NCBI GenBank assembly: GCA_003133645.1
Contig: PKYI01000087.1
Coordinates: forward strand, 1-64,000
Source of the DNA: Acidobacteriota bacterium
Lineage (GTDB): Bacteria > Acidobacteriota > Thermoanaerobaculia > Thermoanaerobaculales > Thermoanaerobaculaceae
Direction of reading: 5' to 3'
DNA: 64,000 nt
The number at the start of each line of letters is the position of its first letter. The stretch's first letter is position 1. The notes below the pieces were generated by a model that saw only the letters and a program-made list of their open reading frames with translations, was not told where the DNA came from and did not search any database. Positions 9,298 to 18,720 of this stretch are shown here, in pieces. Made by a program: the position numbers and the translations under genes.

Positions 9298-10401
9298 TCA
9301 CAGGCTCCTGACCGTGCGGAACGTTGCCAGGCCGAGCACGACCGCGCCGTAGACGAGGAGCCCGGCGACCTGGTTCCACCAGACCTCGGGACCGGCGCCC
9401 TTCAGCAGGATCTCGCGCAGTGCCACCAGGAAGTAACGCGCCGGCACGATGTGCGTGACCAGTCGCAGCGCCGCCGGCATCGAGGAGATGGGGAAGATGA
9501 AGCCGGACAGCAGCAGCGTCGGCAGCATCGAGGAGAGCAGCCCGAGCTGGAACGCCACCTGCTGGGTGTCGGCCAGGGTCGAGATCAGGATCCCCCAGCT
9601 GAGGCTGACCGCCAGGAAGACGAGCATCACGAACGCGAGCCAGAACATGGATCCCCGGACCGGGACGGCGAACAGCAGGTGGGCGAGCAGAAGCGAGCCG
9701 GAGGCCGCAGCGAACGAGACCACCAGGTAGGGGAGCGTCTTACCCGCGAGAAGTTCGATGGCGACCAGAGGCGTCGCCCGCAGCGATTCCATCGTGCCGC
9801 GTTCCTTCTCGCGCACGACGGCGAGGGCGGTGGCGATCACGGCGGTGACCATCATGATGAACGCGAGCAGGCCGGGGACGAGAAAGCGCGCGGAGGTCAG
9901 ATCGGGGTTGTACCAGACGAGCGGCACGCCGCCGACCGCGCCCTCGCTGGCGCCGCTGCGCACGACCGGCGAGATCGAGGCCACGGTCTGGCGCGCGTAG
10001 CCGAGGATGGTGTTCGCGGTCTGGGAGTCCGACCCGTCGAGCACGAATTGCAGCTTCGTCGACCGGCGGGCCGCGAGGTCGTCCCCGTATCTGGCGGGGA
10101 CGACCAAGGCGGCCTGCGCCTCGCCGCAGTCGAAAAGCGCGTCGAGCACCCGCACGTCGCTGCCGTGCGCCACCAGGTCGAAGTACCCGCTGCGCAGGAA
10201 CGCCTCGGCCACGTCCCTCGACGCGCGGCTGCCGTCCTCGTCCACGATCGCCAGGCGGATGTGCTGCACGTCGAAGGAAAGGGCGTACCCGTAGATGAAG
10301 AGCAGGAGGAGCGGCATGGCGAGCAGGGTCAACGCCGTGCGCGGGTCGCGCCTGAGCTGGAGCAGTTCCTTCACGGCGATCGCGAGGGTGCGGCGGATCA
10401 T
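9298..10401 (-). CDS. ABC-2 type transporter permease (efflux operon, first permease)
   Basis: A 367-residue inner-membrane protein with an N-terminal membrane segment (LTLLAMPLLLLFIYGYAL), an extracytoplasmic domain of about 140 residues and a block of five hydrophobic segments ending in a short cytoplasmic tail. It would form the translocation pore with the downstream paralogue and the two ATPases, exporting substrate toward the HlyD/TolC-like proteins. Its ATG (10399-10401) overlaps the stop of the upstream ATPase gene (ATGA). Confidence 0.92.
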   Translation of the reverse strand: MIRRTLAIAVKELLQLRRDPRTALTLLAMPLLLLFIYGYALSFDVQHIRLAIVDEDGSRASRDVAEAFLRSGYFDLVAHGSDVRVLDALFDCGEAQAALVVPARYGDDLAARRSTKLQFVLDGSDSQTANTILGYARQTVASISPVVRSGASEGAVGGVPLVWYNPDLTSARFLVPGLLAFIMMVTAVIATALAVVREKERGTMESLRATPLVAIELLAGKTLPYLVVSFAAASGSLLLAHLLFAVPVRGSMFWLAFVMLVFLAVSLSWGILISTLADTQQVAFQLGLLSSMLPTLLLSGFIFPISSMPAALRLVTHIVPARYFLVALREILLKGAGPEVWWNQVAGLLVYGAVVLGLATFRTVRSL

Positions 10402-11348
10402 CGCGCGGCTGCGCCTTCCGCCTCGGCGATCACGTGGATGAACACGTCCTCGAGCGACGGTTCCACGGGCGCGATGACCGCGTCCGCGCAGCCCGCCTCG
10501 CGGATGCGCGCGGCGATGCCGGCGCCGTCCGCCGGCGAGGCGAGCACGACGCGGAGCCGCTCGCCGAAGAGCGCGACCTCCTCGATCCCGGGGAGCCGCT
10601 CGATGGCTGCGACCGCCTGGGCCGGCCTCGAGCAGGCCACCTCGACGACGGTCCCGGGCGGAAAGATGCGCTTGAGCGCCGGCACGCTGTCGAGCGCGAG
10701 CAGCCTGCCGGCGTGCATGAGGGCGACGCGGTGGCAGCGCTCCGCCTCGTCCATCGAGTGCGTGGTGACAAACACCGTCGTGCCGGACCCTGCCAGCGCG
10801 TCGATCAGGTCCCAGAAGCGGCGGCGCGCCTCGGGGTCGACCCCTCCGGTCGGCTCGTCGAGGAACACGATCGGCGGCTCGTGAATGAGGGCGGCGACGA
10901 GCGCGAGACTCTGGCGGAACCCCCCGGGCAGCTCCCGCACGAGGACGCGCCGCTCGCCTGCGAGTTCGGCGGTGGCGATCGCCCACGCCAACCGGTCCGC
11001 GAGGCGCTGGCCGAACAGCCCGTAGGTGCCGCCCCAGAAGCGGAGGTTCTCCTCCACGGTGAGGTCGGAGTAGAGCGAGAACCGCTGCGACATGTAGCCG
11101 ATGCGGCGCTTGATCTCGCCCGCCTCGCGGGCGACGTCGAAGCCAAGCACGGTGGCGGTGCCGGAGGTCGGGGCGAGGAGGCCGCAGAGCATGCGAATGG
11201 TCGTGGTCTTGCCGGCGCCGTTGGAGCCGAGAAACCCGAAGATCTCGCCGTGCTCCACCTCGAACGACACGCGGTCCACGGCCACGAACGGCCCGAAGTT
11301 CCTGGAGATGTCGCGGGCGACGACGGCCGGGCGGTCCGCCTGGCTCAC
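10398..11348 (-). CDS. ABC transporter ATPase (efflux operon, second ATPase)
   Basis: A 316-residue ATPase. Walker A is GSNGAGKTT, Walker B is IVFLDEPTGG, and the H-loop lies in VFVTTHSMDEAE. The signature is LPGGFRQSLAL instead of LSGGxxQ, a mild divergence. A C-terminal region of about 90 residues (EVALFGERLRVVL and onward) is the usual YbhF/CcmA-type tail. GTG start at 11348 overlaps the TolC-like gene's stop (GTGA). It pairs with the ATPase at 12727, so a split heterodimer replaces the fused tandem ATPase of some homologous systems. Confidence 0.93.
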   Translation of the reverse strand: MSQADRPAVVARDISRNFGPFVAVDRVSFEVEHGEIFGFLGSNGAGKTTTIRMLCGLLAPTSGTATVLGFDVAREAGEIKRRIGYMSQRFSLYSDLTVEENLRFWGGTYGLFGQRLADRLAWAIATAELAGERRVLVRELPGGFRQSLALVAALIHEPPIVFLDEPTGGVDPEARRRFWDLIDALAGSGTTVFVTTHSMDEAERCHRVALMHAGRLLALDSVPALKRIFPPGTVVEVACSRPAQAVAAIERLPGIEEVALFGERLRVVLASPADGAGIAARIREAGCADAVIAPVEPSLEDVFIHVIAEAEGAAAR

Positions 11349-12730
11349 CGGCCGACCGCCCTGGCGAGCGCGGCGTCGGCGAGCCATGCCGCCGCGCGGA
11401 CGTTGATCTGCTGCTGCTCGGCGCCGGCGAGCTGGGCCTCGGCGTCGAGGATCTCGACCATCGCCGCGAGCCCGGCCGCGTGCCGCTCGCGTGCCGCGGT
11501 CTCGCGCTCGCGGGCGGCGGCGCGTGCGTCGTCGGCCGCGCTGACGGCGGCGAGGGCACTCTCGAGGTTGCGGCGCCCGGTCTCCACCTCGAGGGCGATC
11601 CGGCGGGCGAGTTCGTCGCGCTCCCGGGCCGCGGCGCGTTGACCGGCCTGCGACGCCGCCGTGTCGGCGCGCGACTTGCCGCCGTCGAACAGCGTCCAGC
11701 TCGCGGCTACGCCCACGCTCCAGGACTCCTTCCACTCGTCCTGTTGCGGGAAGTAGCGCTGGTTGGGGCGGCTGTAGTCCCACTGTGCGAGCGCCGCGAG
11801 GTCGGGCCGCGCCGGCGCCCGCGCGAGCTGCTCGCGCGCCGAGGCGGCGGCGATCTGCGCGGCGGCCACAGCCAGCTCGGGCCGGTCGGCGAGCGCCCGC
11901 CGGCGGAGCACCTCGAGGGGAGGCGGGGCGTCCGGCAGCGCGCCGGCGAGCGAGTCGGCGAGTTCGACCGTGGCGTCGGGATCGAGTTGCAGGAGCGAGC
12001 GGAGCTGAGCGATGGCGTTGGCGGCGGCGGCCTCGGCCGTGATCCGGCCGACGCGGGCGCTGGCGAGACGCTCCTTCGCCGCGAGGACGTCGGCCTTGAC
12101 CGCCATTCCGGCGTCGAGCAGTGCCGAGGTGTCGCTGAGCAGGCGCTGGGCGCGCTGCTCCTGCGCGGCGGTTACGTCGATGGCGGCCGCGGCGCGCACC
12201 GCATCCCAGTACGCCTCCCGCGCCGCCAGGCGGAGGTCGGCGGCGGTCTGCGAGCGCGCGGCGGCCGACGCCTCGCCGTCGTGGCGGCTGGCGAGGCGCC
12301 GGGCGGCGATCGCGCCGCCGGCGTAGAGCGGCTCGGCGACCTGCACGCCAGTGCCGTACGTGGTGGTGATGTCGGGGACGAGCACGAGGGCCGGCTGGCC
12401 GGGCGCCGCGAACGGCAACTGAAACTCGGGCACCGAGCTGCGCCGGGCCAGCGCCGCGCTGGCCGTGACCTGGGGCAGGGCGGCGCCGTCGGCGGCCCTC
12501 ACCGCTTCCTGGGCGGCGGTGAGCCGCTCGCCGGCCGCGGCGGCGACGGGCGAGACCGCGACGGCCCGCGCGGCAGCGGTTTCGGCGGTCAGGCGGAGCG
12601 TCGCGACCGCCGCTCCGGCGCCGAGCACGACCAGCAGCGCGGCGGCGGCGGCGCAACGCCATGCCATGTGCGCCGGAGCGGGTTGGGGAGCCGGCAACGT
12701 CCGGCTGTGGACTCTCGGCTGTCCTCTCAT
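11345..12730 (-). CDS. TolC-like outer-membrane efflux protein
   Basis: A 461-residue protein with an N-terminal signal segment (AAAAALLVVLGAGAAVATL) and two halves of long Ala/Arg/Glu-rich coiled coils, the outer-membrane factor pattern. YGTGVQVAEPLYAGGA and WSVGVAASWTLFDGG mark the two beta-barrel strand regions. It would form the outer-membrane duct for the HlyD/ABC system. Its position between the two ATPase genes is unusual. It overlaps both neighbours by 4 nt. Confidence 0.88.
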   Translation of the reverse strand: MRGQPRVHSRTLPAPQPAPAHMAWRCAAAAALLVVLGAGAAVATLRLTAETAAARAVAVSPVAAAAGERLTAAQEAVRAADGAALPQVTASAALARRSSVPEFQLPFAAPGQPALVLVPDITTTYGTGVQVAEPLYAGGAIAARRLASRHDGEASAAARSQTAADLRLAAREAYWDAVRAAAAIDVTAAQEQRAQRLLSDTSALLDAGMAVKADVLAAKERLASARVGRITAEAAAANAIAQLRSLLQLDPDATVELADSLAGALPDAPPPLEVLRRRALADRPELAVAAAQIAAASAREQLARAPARPDLAALAQWDYSRPNQRYFPQQDEWKESWSVGVAASWTLFDGGKSRADTAASQAGQRAAARERDELARRIALEVETGRRNLESALAAVSAADDARAAARERETAARERHAAGLAAMVEILDAEAQLAGAEQQQINVRAAAWLADAALARAVGR

Positions 12731-13665
12731 GCGGCCTCCCTGGCGGCGGTGCTCCTGGTCAGGTGGAGGAAGGCGTCCTCGAGGGTGGTCGGGATGACGC
12801 GCACGTCCCCGACGGTCGCCCCGGCGTGCTCGAGCGCGCCCCGGATCACCTCCTCGGCCCCTGCGATCGCCTTGACCCTGACGTGGAAGCGCGCCGCGAA
12901 CGGCCGCACGTCCACGACGCCCTCGAGACCGCCGAGCGCACCGGCGACCACCGTGCGGGGCTCGGCCGCGACCTCGACGATCGCGCCCGGAAGCAACTTC
13001 GGGATCTCGCGCGGCGCGGCGTCGGCGAGCACGCGCCCCTCGTGCATGAGCACCACCCGCGAGCAGCGCTCGGCCTCGTCGAGATAGGGCGTGGCGAGGA
13101 CCAGGGTGAGTCCCTCGGCGACCAGGTCGGCGAGCAGTCGCCAGAACTCGCGCCGGGTGACGGGGTCCACGCCCGTGGTCGGTTCGTCGAGCAGGAGCAC
13201 CTCCGGCGAGTGCATCAGGCTGCACGCGAGGGCGAGCTTTTGCTTCATGCCGCCGGAGAGGCGGTCAGCCTGGCGGGCGCGGAACGGCGTCAGACCGACA
13301 CGGCCAAGGAGCGTGTCGCGGCGGGCGCGCCAGCCTTTGACGCCGAGCAGCAGGGCGAAGAAGCGGACGTTCTCGTCCGCCGTGAGGTCGCCGTAGAGGG
13401 CGAAGCGCTGCGCCAGGTAGCCGAGGCGGTGGTGAAGGGCGCGGCGGTGCAACCACGCGTCCTCACCGAGAACCCGCACCTCGCCCCGGGCCGGACGCAG
13501 GAGGCCGGCGAACGCCCGCAGCGTTGAGGTCTTGCCTGCGCCGTCCGGGCCGATCAGTCCGACCACCTCGCCGCGCGCGACGGCGAGGTCGAGGCCGGCG
13601 ACCGCCGTGGTGCGCCCGTAGCGGACGACGAGGCCGCGGGCCGAGAGGACGCTTGCCGCGCTCAT
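12727..13665 (-). CDS. ABC transporter ATPase (efflux operon, first ATPase)
   Basis: A 312-residue ATPase with a complete set of motifs: Walker A GPDGAGKTS, signature LSGGMKQKLALA, Walker B VLLLDEPTTGVDP and a C-terminal extension of about 90 residues. The usual H-loop His is not evident in VLATPYLDEAE, where Pro/Tyr occupy the place of the typical TH. This ATPase may therefore be the weaker hydrolase of an asymmetric pair. ATG at 13665 overlaps the hlyD-like stop (ATGA). Confidence 0.92.
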   Translation of the reverse strand: MSAASVLSARGLVVRYGRTTAVAGLDLAVARGEVVGLIGPDGAGKTSTLRAFAGLLRPARGEVRVLGEDAWLHRRALHHRLGYLAQRFALYGDLTADENVRFFALLLGVKGWRARRDTLLGRVGLTPFRARQADRLSGGMKQKLALACSLMHSPEVLLLDEPTTGVDPVTRREFWRLLADLVAEGLTLVLATPYLDEAERCSRVVLMHEGRVLADAAPREIPKLLPGAIVEVAAEPRTVVAGALGGLEGVVDVRPFAARFHVRVKAIAGAEEVIRGALEHAGATVGDVRVIPTTLEDAFLHLTRSTAAREAA

Positions 13666-14642
13666 GGCTTGCCCGGGCCGCCGAAGTAGGCGTCGGCCGG
13701 CATCCCGGGCTTGAACACACTCGAGGCGTTGTCGAGGCCAACCTTGATGCGGAAGACTAGCTTGGCGCGCTCCTCCGGCGTCTGCACGTTCTTCGGGGTG
13801 AACTCTGCGACGTCGGCGACGAAGGTCACCTTGCCGGTGAACTCCTCGGAACGGCCGTCCACGCGCACTCGTACGGGATCCCCGAGGCGGATCCGCGACA
13901 GCGACGGCTCGTCGACGTAGACGTTGAGCCATGGGTGGAGGATGTCGGTGAGCACGTAGAGGAGCGCCCCGGGGGGCAGGACCTCGCCGGGCTCGGCGAC
14001 GCGCTGCGTGATCAACCCGTCGCGAGGCGCCGTCACCGTCGCGTCCGCGATGTGCTGCCGGATGGCGGCGATGGCAGCTTCGGCGGCCGCCCGCTGGCCG
14101 CGGGCCTGCTCGATGTCCTGCGTGCGGGGGCCGGCCACCAGCTCGGCGAGCCGGGCGCGGCCGGCCGCCACGGCGCTCGCGAGCATTTCCTTGCGCGTGC
14201 GCGCGTCGTCGCGGGCCTTGAGCGTCGCGGTGCCGCGGTCCGCAAGGCCCTCAAGGCGATTGAGGTCGAGGACCGCGCCCGCGAGGTTGGCCTCGGCGCT
14301 GGCCAGATCGGCCTCGGCGCGCTGGATGTCCTCCTTGCGCGACCCGGCGAGGAGCAAACGCAAGCGGGCGTCCGCGGCATCGAACTCGCCGCTGGCGCGG
14401 GCGAGGTCGTTCGTCGCGTCGGTGGTGTCGAGCTGCGCGATCACCACGCCGGCCTTCACCGCATCGCCCTCCCAGAACGGCTGGACGAGCAGCCTCCCGC
14501 CGACCTTGGCGCCGAGGCGGACTTCGGTGGCCTCGATATGGCCGGAGGCGTGGATGACGCCGCGGTCCGCTCCGGCGCCGCAACCGGCCAGCGCCGCGGC
14601 GGCGGCGAGCGTCACGACAAGGGGGGCGAGGGCGTTGCGCAT
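13662..14642 (-). CDS. HlyD-family periplasmic adaptor lipoprotein
   Basis: A 326-residue membrane-fusion protein. The signal ends in a lipobox (LAGC near residue 20), so it is probably anchored as a lipoprotein. A split lipoyl domain (GHIEATEVRLGAKVGGRL and ATVTAPRDGLITQRV) flanks a coiled-coil hairpin of about 110 residues, followed by a beta-barrel domain with VRVDGRSEEFTGKVTF. It links the ABC permeases to the TolC-like channel. It begins 10 nt after the TetR stop, with AGGAGG upstream of its ATG. Confidence 0.93.
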   Translation of the reverse strand: MRNALAPLVVTLAAAAALAGCGAGADRGVIHASGHIEATEVRLGAKVGGRLLVQPFWEGDAVKAGVVIAQLDTTDATNDLARASGEFDAADARLRLLLAGSRKEDIQRAEADLASAEANLAGAVLDLNRLEGLADRGTATLKARDDARTRKEMLASAVAAGRARLAELVAGPRTQDIEQARGQRAAAEAAIAAIRQHIADATVTAPRDGLITQRVAEPGEVLPPGALLYVLTDILHPWLNVYVDEPSLSRIRLGDPVRVRVDGRSEEFTGKVTFVADVAEFTPKNVQTPEERAKLVFRIKVGLDNASSVFKPGMPADAYFGGPGKP

Positions 14643-14652
14643 TGCGGCCTCC

Positions 14653-15291
14653 TCAGGCTTTCTTCACTGCGATCCCGTCGAGGGCGATGGCGACCATCGT
14701 GTCCGAGAGGGACTCGAGGCCGCCGGCCGCGGCGGCCGGGATCGGAAGCTTGTTCGCGAAGCGGTCCTTGAGCCTCACGGAGTTCGCCATGAACATGAGC
14801 GCGCCGACCAGCATGAGGTGGGTGACGAACGGGTCCACACGGCGGAAGGCCCGGCGCCGGGCGCCGTCGTCGAGGGTGGCGGCGGTGAGCCGCATGACCT
14901 CCGCCATTTCGGCGAGCGCCGCCGCCGGCAGGTTCGGACCGCCGGCCGCGATCTCGCGCAGCATGAGCTGGGGCAGGTAGGGGTGCTCGCGCACCGTCGC
15001 CACGAACGCCCGCGGGATCGCCTTGAAGCGCTCGCGCGGGTCGGTGTGCGCGGCGACGGCCGCCGCCACCGCCGCGTGGATGCGGCCGAGGTTGGCGGTG
15101 ACGGTCTCGCCGAAGAGGGCCGCCTTGTCGCCGACGTGGTAGTAGAGCATCGCCTTGTTGACGCCGGCACGGCGCGCGATCTCGTCCACGCCGGCGCCGC
15201 CGAAACCGCGCTCGGCAAAGACCTCGCCCGCGGTCTCGAGGATGTGCGCTCGCACCTCGGCGCTGTGCTGCGCGACTCGGGTTGGCTTCAT
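14653..15291 (-). CDS. TetR-family repressor of the efflux operon
   Basis: A 212-residue regulator. The N-terminal helix-turn-helix (ETAGEVFAERGFGGAGVDEI, then RRAGVNKAMLYYHVGDKAAL) is typical TetR. The rest is a helical ligand-binding domain; no ligand can be inferred. First gene of the seven-gene operon. A near-perfect 29-bp palindrome lies between its -10 and its Shine-Dalgarno (AGGAGAG), so autorepression that an efflux substrate relieves is likely. Confidence 0.93.
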   Translation of the reverse strand: MKPTRVAQHSAEVRAHILETAGEVFAERGFGGAGVDEIARRAGVNKAMLYYHVGDKAALFGETVTANLGRIHAAVAAAVAAHTDPRERFKAIPRAFVATVREHPYLPQLMLREIAAGGPNLPAAALAEMAEVMRLTAATLDDGARRRAFRRVDPFVTHLMLVGALMFMANSVRLKDRFANKLPIPAAAAGGLESLSDTMVAIALDGIAVKKA

Positions 15292-15303
15292 CGCTCTCCT
15301 GGA

Positions 15304-15360
15304 CTAACCAGTCGGTTAAACCGACGGGTTAGTTATATTCGTGATCGTGGACCTTGTCAA
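15304..15360 (-). promoter_or_regulatory. Promoter and TetR operator of the efflux operon
   Basis: Read on the minus strand: TTGACA (15360-15355), 17-nt spacer, TATAAC (15337-15332). Immediately downstream, 15304-15332 is a 29-bp palindrome, with CTAACC ends and GTCGGTT / AACCGAC cores, differing from perfect symmetry at one pair besides the centre. A bound repressor there would block transcription start. TetR then begins at 15291. Confidence 0.85.
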
Positions 15361-15403
15361 GCCTTACTGCCGACGGGGGTGTCGCGGTTGGGTCGGCGGC
15401 GGG

Positions 15404-17716
15404 CTACAGCCGCGCGCGGCGCAGCACGAGCGTCACGTCGCCGGCGTTGATGGGCACTGCGCGTTCCGGCCGGGCCGCCAGGATCGCCTTGCCCGCCGGG
15501 GGCAAACCCGATGACTGGTCCACCACCAGCACTTCGACTGGCTGCTCGCCGGTGAAGACGAGCGTGACGTCCACCCCGGCGGCCGGCACCGCCACGAACG
15601 CGATGCGGCGGTAGGGGATGCGCCCTCTGCCGGGATGCCCGAGCGCGACCGGCCTGCCGCCCGCAGTCATGGCAGTAAGCGTTGCGTCGCTCGGCACGAA
15701 GATGGCGAGGTTGGGCGCGCCGCGCTCCGAGCGCAGCGTCGCGGTGACGGATCGTCCGCCGGCGGCCGGCTCCGTCCTGACGACCGTCAACTCCGGGGCC
15801 GGGAGCCCGGACGCCGGGGCCGGCGCCACGAACTGCCGCTGCTCAGACCACGGGTAGGGGAGGGCGGCCTCGGCGGCGAACCTCGCGGCCGCTCGCAGGC
15901 CGGCCGGTAGGCCGTCTCCCTGGCCGCCCGCAACCCAGCTGCAGACACCGGTGTCGTGGTCCTCGGCGTAGGCGATGTTGAGGGGTTGCGGCCTCTGGGC
16001 CGAGTACTTCGGCATGAAGCAGGCCGTCACCGCCGCCAGAGCCGCCACGCAAGCCAACGCGCCGAGGACCCACACCCGCGCCCGCCGCCACCGCGGCCCC
16101 AGCGCGAGCAGCGGCGCCACGGTGGTGATCACCATCGCCAGTGGGACGGTGACGGCGAGGCCCCGCGCGAGTCCGAACGTGGACTCGAGGAGGAAACCCA
16201 GCGGCATCCAGGTCACGGCGGCGATCGGGACGAGCGCCGCGGACGCCGCCGCGAGCGCGGCGCCAGGTGCGGCCGGGGGAAACAACTCCGCGGCAGCGAG
16301 GAAGACGGCCGCGGCGAGCGCTGGGATGAGGAACATCGTGCTGGCGCCCGGGGCGAGAGCCGCAACGCCGACCGCGAGCCCGCTCCACCCGAGCCACGTC
16401 CCGGCCAGCAGCCCGCGGAAACCTGCGCGGCGCGCCGCCAGGCTCGCGACCGCGCCGCCGGCCGCCAGCGCCCCCGCCCAGAGCGAGAGCTGCGCCGGGA
16501 GCGGATGGGCGAGCCAGGGATCGGCGGTTCCCGCGATCGTCTCGATGAACCGCGTCAGGACGAGGCCCGCGCCGGCAGCCGCGAGGGCGATACCGGCGAA
16601 ACCGCCAAGCCCCCACAGCACCGCGGCGGCCGTGGTCCTTCGCCTGCGGATCGCGACCAAAACCGTGAGCAGCAGCAGCGCGGCCGCTCCCGCCGCAAGG
16701 GGCACAGTGAGCCCGGCCGGCCAGCGCAGCAACGCGAAGCCGAGCAGGTCCTGATAGCAGGATCGCCCGGGCCGGGGGTGCGCCAGGTCGGCGCCCGCCA
16801 GCGTGCGCGCCACGGCCAGCGCGTTCTCCCCCTGGTGCTGGAGGCTGCCGAGGTCGAGGTGGGCGAGGTCGTCCAACGGCGTGTGGTAGTGCGAGAGCTC
16901 GTCGATGAAGGCGAAGTTCATCCCCGCCATCCCGGCGCGCTTGAACACCGTGAGGTCGGTGTCGTTGGGGAGGCGCTTGTACGCCTCGTAGGTGAGGGAG
17001 AGGGCGGCCGGGCGCCGCACCGAGCGGCCGTAGGCGTCCACCAGCCACGCGTTCTCGTCGCTGGTCTCGAACATGATGCTCTCACCGCCGGTGCCGCGGG
17101 CCTCGAGGTTGACGACCGCCCCGACGTCCCGGGCCAGGGGGTCGTCGGCGACGAACGCCTCGGCGCCGAGCAGGCCGGCCTCCTCGCCGTCGTCGACCAG
17201 GAGGACGACCGGGTTGGCCGCCGGCGGGTCGGTCTTGAGGGCGCGGGCGACCTCAACGAGCGCCGCGACGCTGGCCAGGTCGTCGGCGATCCCCCCGCCG
17301 GCCCCGACCGAGTCGTAGTGGGCCACGAGGAGGACCGCGCGCCTTCCCGAACCGCCCGGCAACCGGGCGATCACGTTCTCGACCGTACCGCAGACCGGCG
17401 CCGCGCCGGAGCAGACGAACGACGTGCGCACCGCGACGGGAACGCCGAGCGCTTGCAGCCGGGCGACGAGGCGGGCTTGCACGGCGGCGTGGGCCGCGGA
17501 GCCAACGGGGTGCGGCGCACCGTCCCCGGCCAGATCCCGCAGCACAACCGCGGCCCGGGCGGCGGAGAAAGCGCTCGCGGGGGCATCGACTTGAAGAGGC
17601 GCCGGAGGCCGGAGACGGACCAGCACCAGGCCCAGGACAACCGCTGCCAGCGCCAGCGCTACGACGAGCCAGACGGACGATCCCGCCGCCGGCGCATCCG
17701 GCGGCGGGATCGGCAT
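15404..17716 (-). CDS. M28-family metallopeptidase with multi-pass membrane domain
   Basis: A 770-residue protein. An N-terminal membrane anchor (VWLVVALALAAVVLGLVLV) precedes the peptidase domain (about 50-330). Its zinc ligands and catalytic acids are visible: LLVAHYDSVGAGGGIADD, DDGEEAGLLG, NLEARGTGG and HYHTPLDD. Eight or so hydrophobic segments and a final periplasmic beta-rich domain follow, as in Fxna-type membrane aminopeptidases. ATG at 17716 is used; ATG at 17749 is also possible. It is likely an exported aminopeptidase. Confidence 0.88.
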   Translation of the reverse strand: MPIPPPDAPAAGSSVWLVVALALAAVVLGLVLVRLRPPAPLQVDAPASAFSAARAAVVLRDLAGDGAPHPVGSAAHAAVQARLVARLQALGVPVAVRTSFVCSGAAPVCGTVENVIARLPGGSGRRAVLLVAHYDSVGAGGGIADDLASVAALVEVARALKTDPPAANPVVLLVDDGEEAGLLGAEAFVADDPLARDVGAVVNLEARGTGGESIMFETSDENAWLVDAYGRSVRRPAALSLTYEAYKRLPNDTDLTVFKRAGMAGMNFAFIDELSHYHTPLDDLAHLDLGSLQHQGENALAVARTLAGADLAHPRPGRSCYQDLLGFALLRWPAGLTVPLAAGAAALLLLTVLVAIRRRRTTAAAVLWGLGGFAGIALAAAGAGLVLTRFIETIAGTADPWLAHPLPAQLSLWAGALAAGGAVASLAARRAGFRGLLAGTWLGWSGLAVGVAALAPGASTMFLIPALAAAVFLAAAELFPPAAPGAALAAASAALVPIAAVTWMPLGFLLESTFGLARGLAVTVPLAMVITTVAPLLALGPRWRRARVWVLGALACVAALAAVTACFMPKYSAQRPQPLNIAYAEDHDTGVCSWVAGGQGDGLPAGLRAAARFAAEAALPYPWSEQRQFVAPAPASGLPAPELTVVRTEPAAGGRSVTATLRSERGAPNLAIFVPSDATLTAMTAGGRPVALGHPGRGRIPYRRIAFVAVPAAGVDVTLVFTGEQPVEVLVVDQSSGLPPAGKAILAARPERAVPINAGDVTLVLRRARL

Positions 17717-17810
17717 CTCACTTCGGGTCCTTCCTTCCACGGTCACCATCCAGAAGACAGGTTCACGACGATTGAACGGAGAACCGCTGACGCCGCCTCG
17801 CCAGTCTCTC

Positions 17811-18707
17811 TCATCGGCCGGCGAGGCTCCCGAGCAGCTCCCAGCAGGCGTGCTGTACCCGCCAGAACCCCACCTCCTGGGGCACGAGCCAGCGGAGTTG
17901 GGGCTCCGGCGCACTCAGCGTCTCAGCCGGGAGCGGCGTGACCTCGAGGCCGCGCCGGGCGCACAGTCCCATCGCCCGCCGCATGTGCCACGCGGAGGTC
18001 ACCAGGCCCACCCTTCGCCACCCGCGCTCGGCGACGAGCCGTGCGAGCGCCTCGATCTCGTCGGTGGTGGTGCGCGGGCCCTCGATCAGCACGATGCTCG
18101 CCCGCGGCACGCCGAGCTGTTCCCAGAGGGCCGCGGTCGCCGCGGCGTTGCTGGTCGCGCCTCCGCCCGCGATCGGTTCGTAAGGGCCGGACGCCACCAA
18201 CCGCGCCGTCCGCCCGGCCCGCCAGAGGAGCACCCCCAGGACGACTCGCTCGCCCGCGGCGGTGAGGTCGGGGCGGCCGTCGTTCCGGACCTCGACGCCG
18301 CCGCCGAGCACGGCCACGGCGTCGAACGAACCCTGGGCGAGGGGATCGATCCGCGCGTACGGGCGCTGCAGCCAGGCGATCAGCGCGCTGCCCACCCAGG
18401 CGTTGCCGGCCATCGTCGTAAGGAGCCAAAGCGCTGCGGCGACCGTGGCAAACCCCCGAAGCCGGCGGCGGCGCAGGCCGCAGCTGAAGGCCAGCAGGCC
18501 GAGCCACGCCAGGCCGGCCGGCATCAGGCACAGGGCGACGAACTTCCTCAGCTCGAACCGTCCCGGCGACAGCGCCACCGCGAGCGCCAGCAGCACCGCC
18601 GCGCCGGCCCAGGCCAGCGCCATGCGGGAGCGGGGCCACGCCGCGCGGCGGGTGAGCGCGGCGTTGCCGAGGAGGACCGCCGCGACGATCAGCGCGAGGG
18701 AGACCAT
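17811..18707 (-). CDS. YdcF/SanA (DUF218) family membrane protein
   Basis: A 298-residue protein with four or so N-terminal hydrophobic segments followed by a DUF218 domain: FDAVAVLGGGVEV, ARLVASGPYEP, RTTTDEIEALARL and GLVTSAWHMRRAM are the family's conserved blocks. The family (SanA, ElyC, YdcF) is tied to envelope integrity and lipid-carrier handling in E. coli; the reaction is not settled. It starts 13 nt after the small membrane protein at 18721, so both are probably one operon. Confidence 0.85.
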   Translation of the reverse strand: MVSLALIVAAVLLGNAALTRRAAWPRSRMALAWAGAAVLLALAVALSPGRFELRKFVALCLMPAGLAWLGLLAFSCGLRRRRLRGFATVAAALWLLTTMAGNAWVGSALIAWLQRPYARIDPLAQGSFDAVAVLGGGVEVRNDGRPDLTAAGERVVLGVLLWRAGRTARLVASGPYEPIAGGGATSNAAATAALWEQLGVPRASIVLIEGPRTTTDEIEALARLVAERGWRRVGLVTSAWHMRRAMGLCARRGLEVTPLPAETLSAPEPQLRWLVPQEVGFWRVQHACWELLGSLAGR

Positions 18708-18720
18708 GGCGCCGGAGCCG

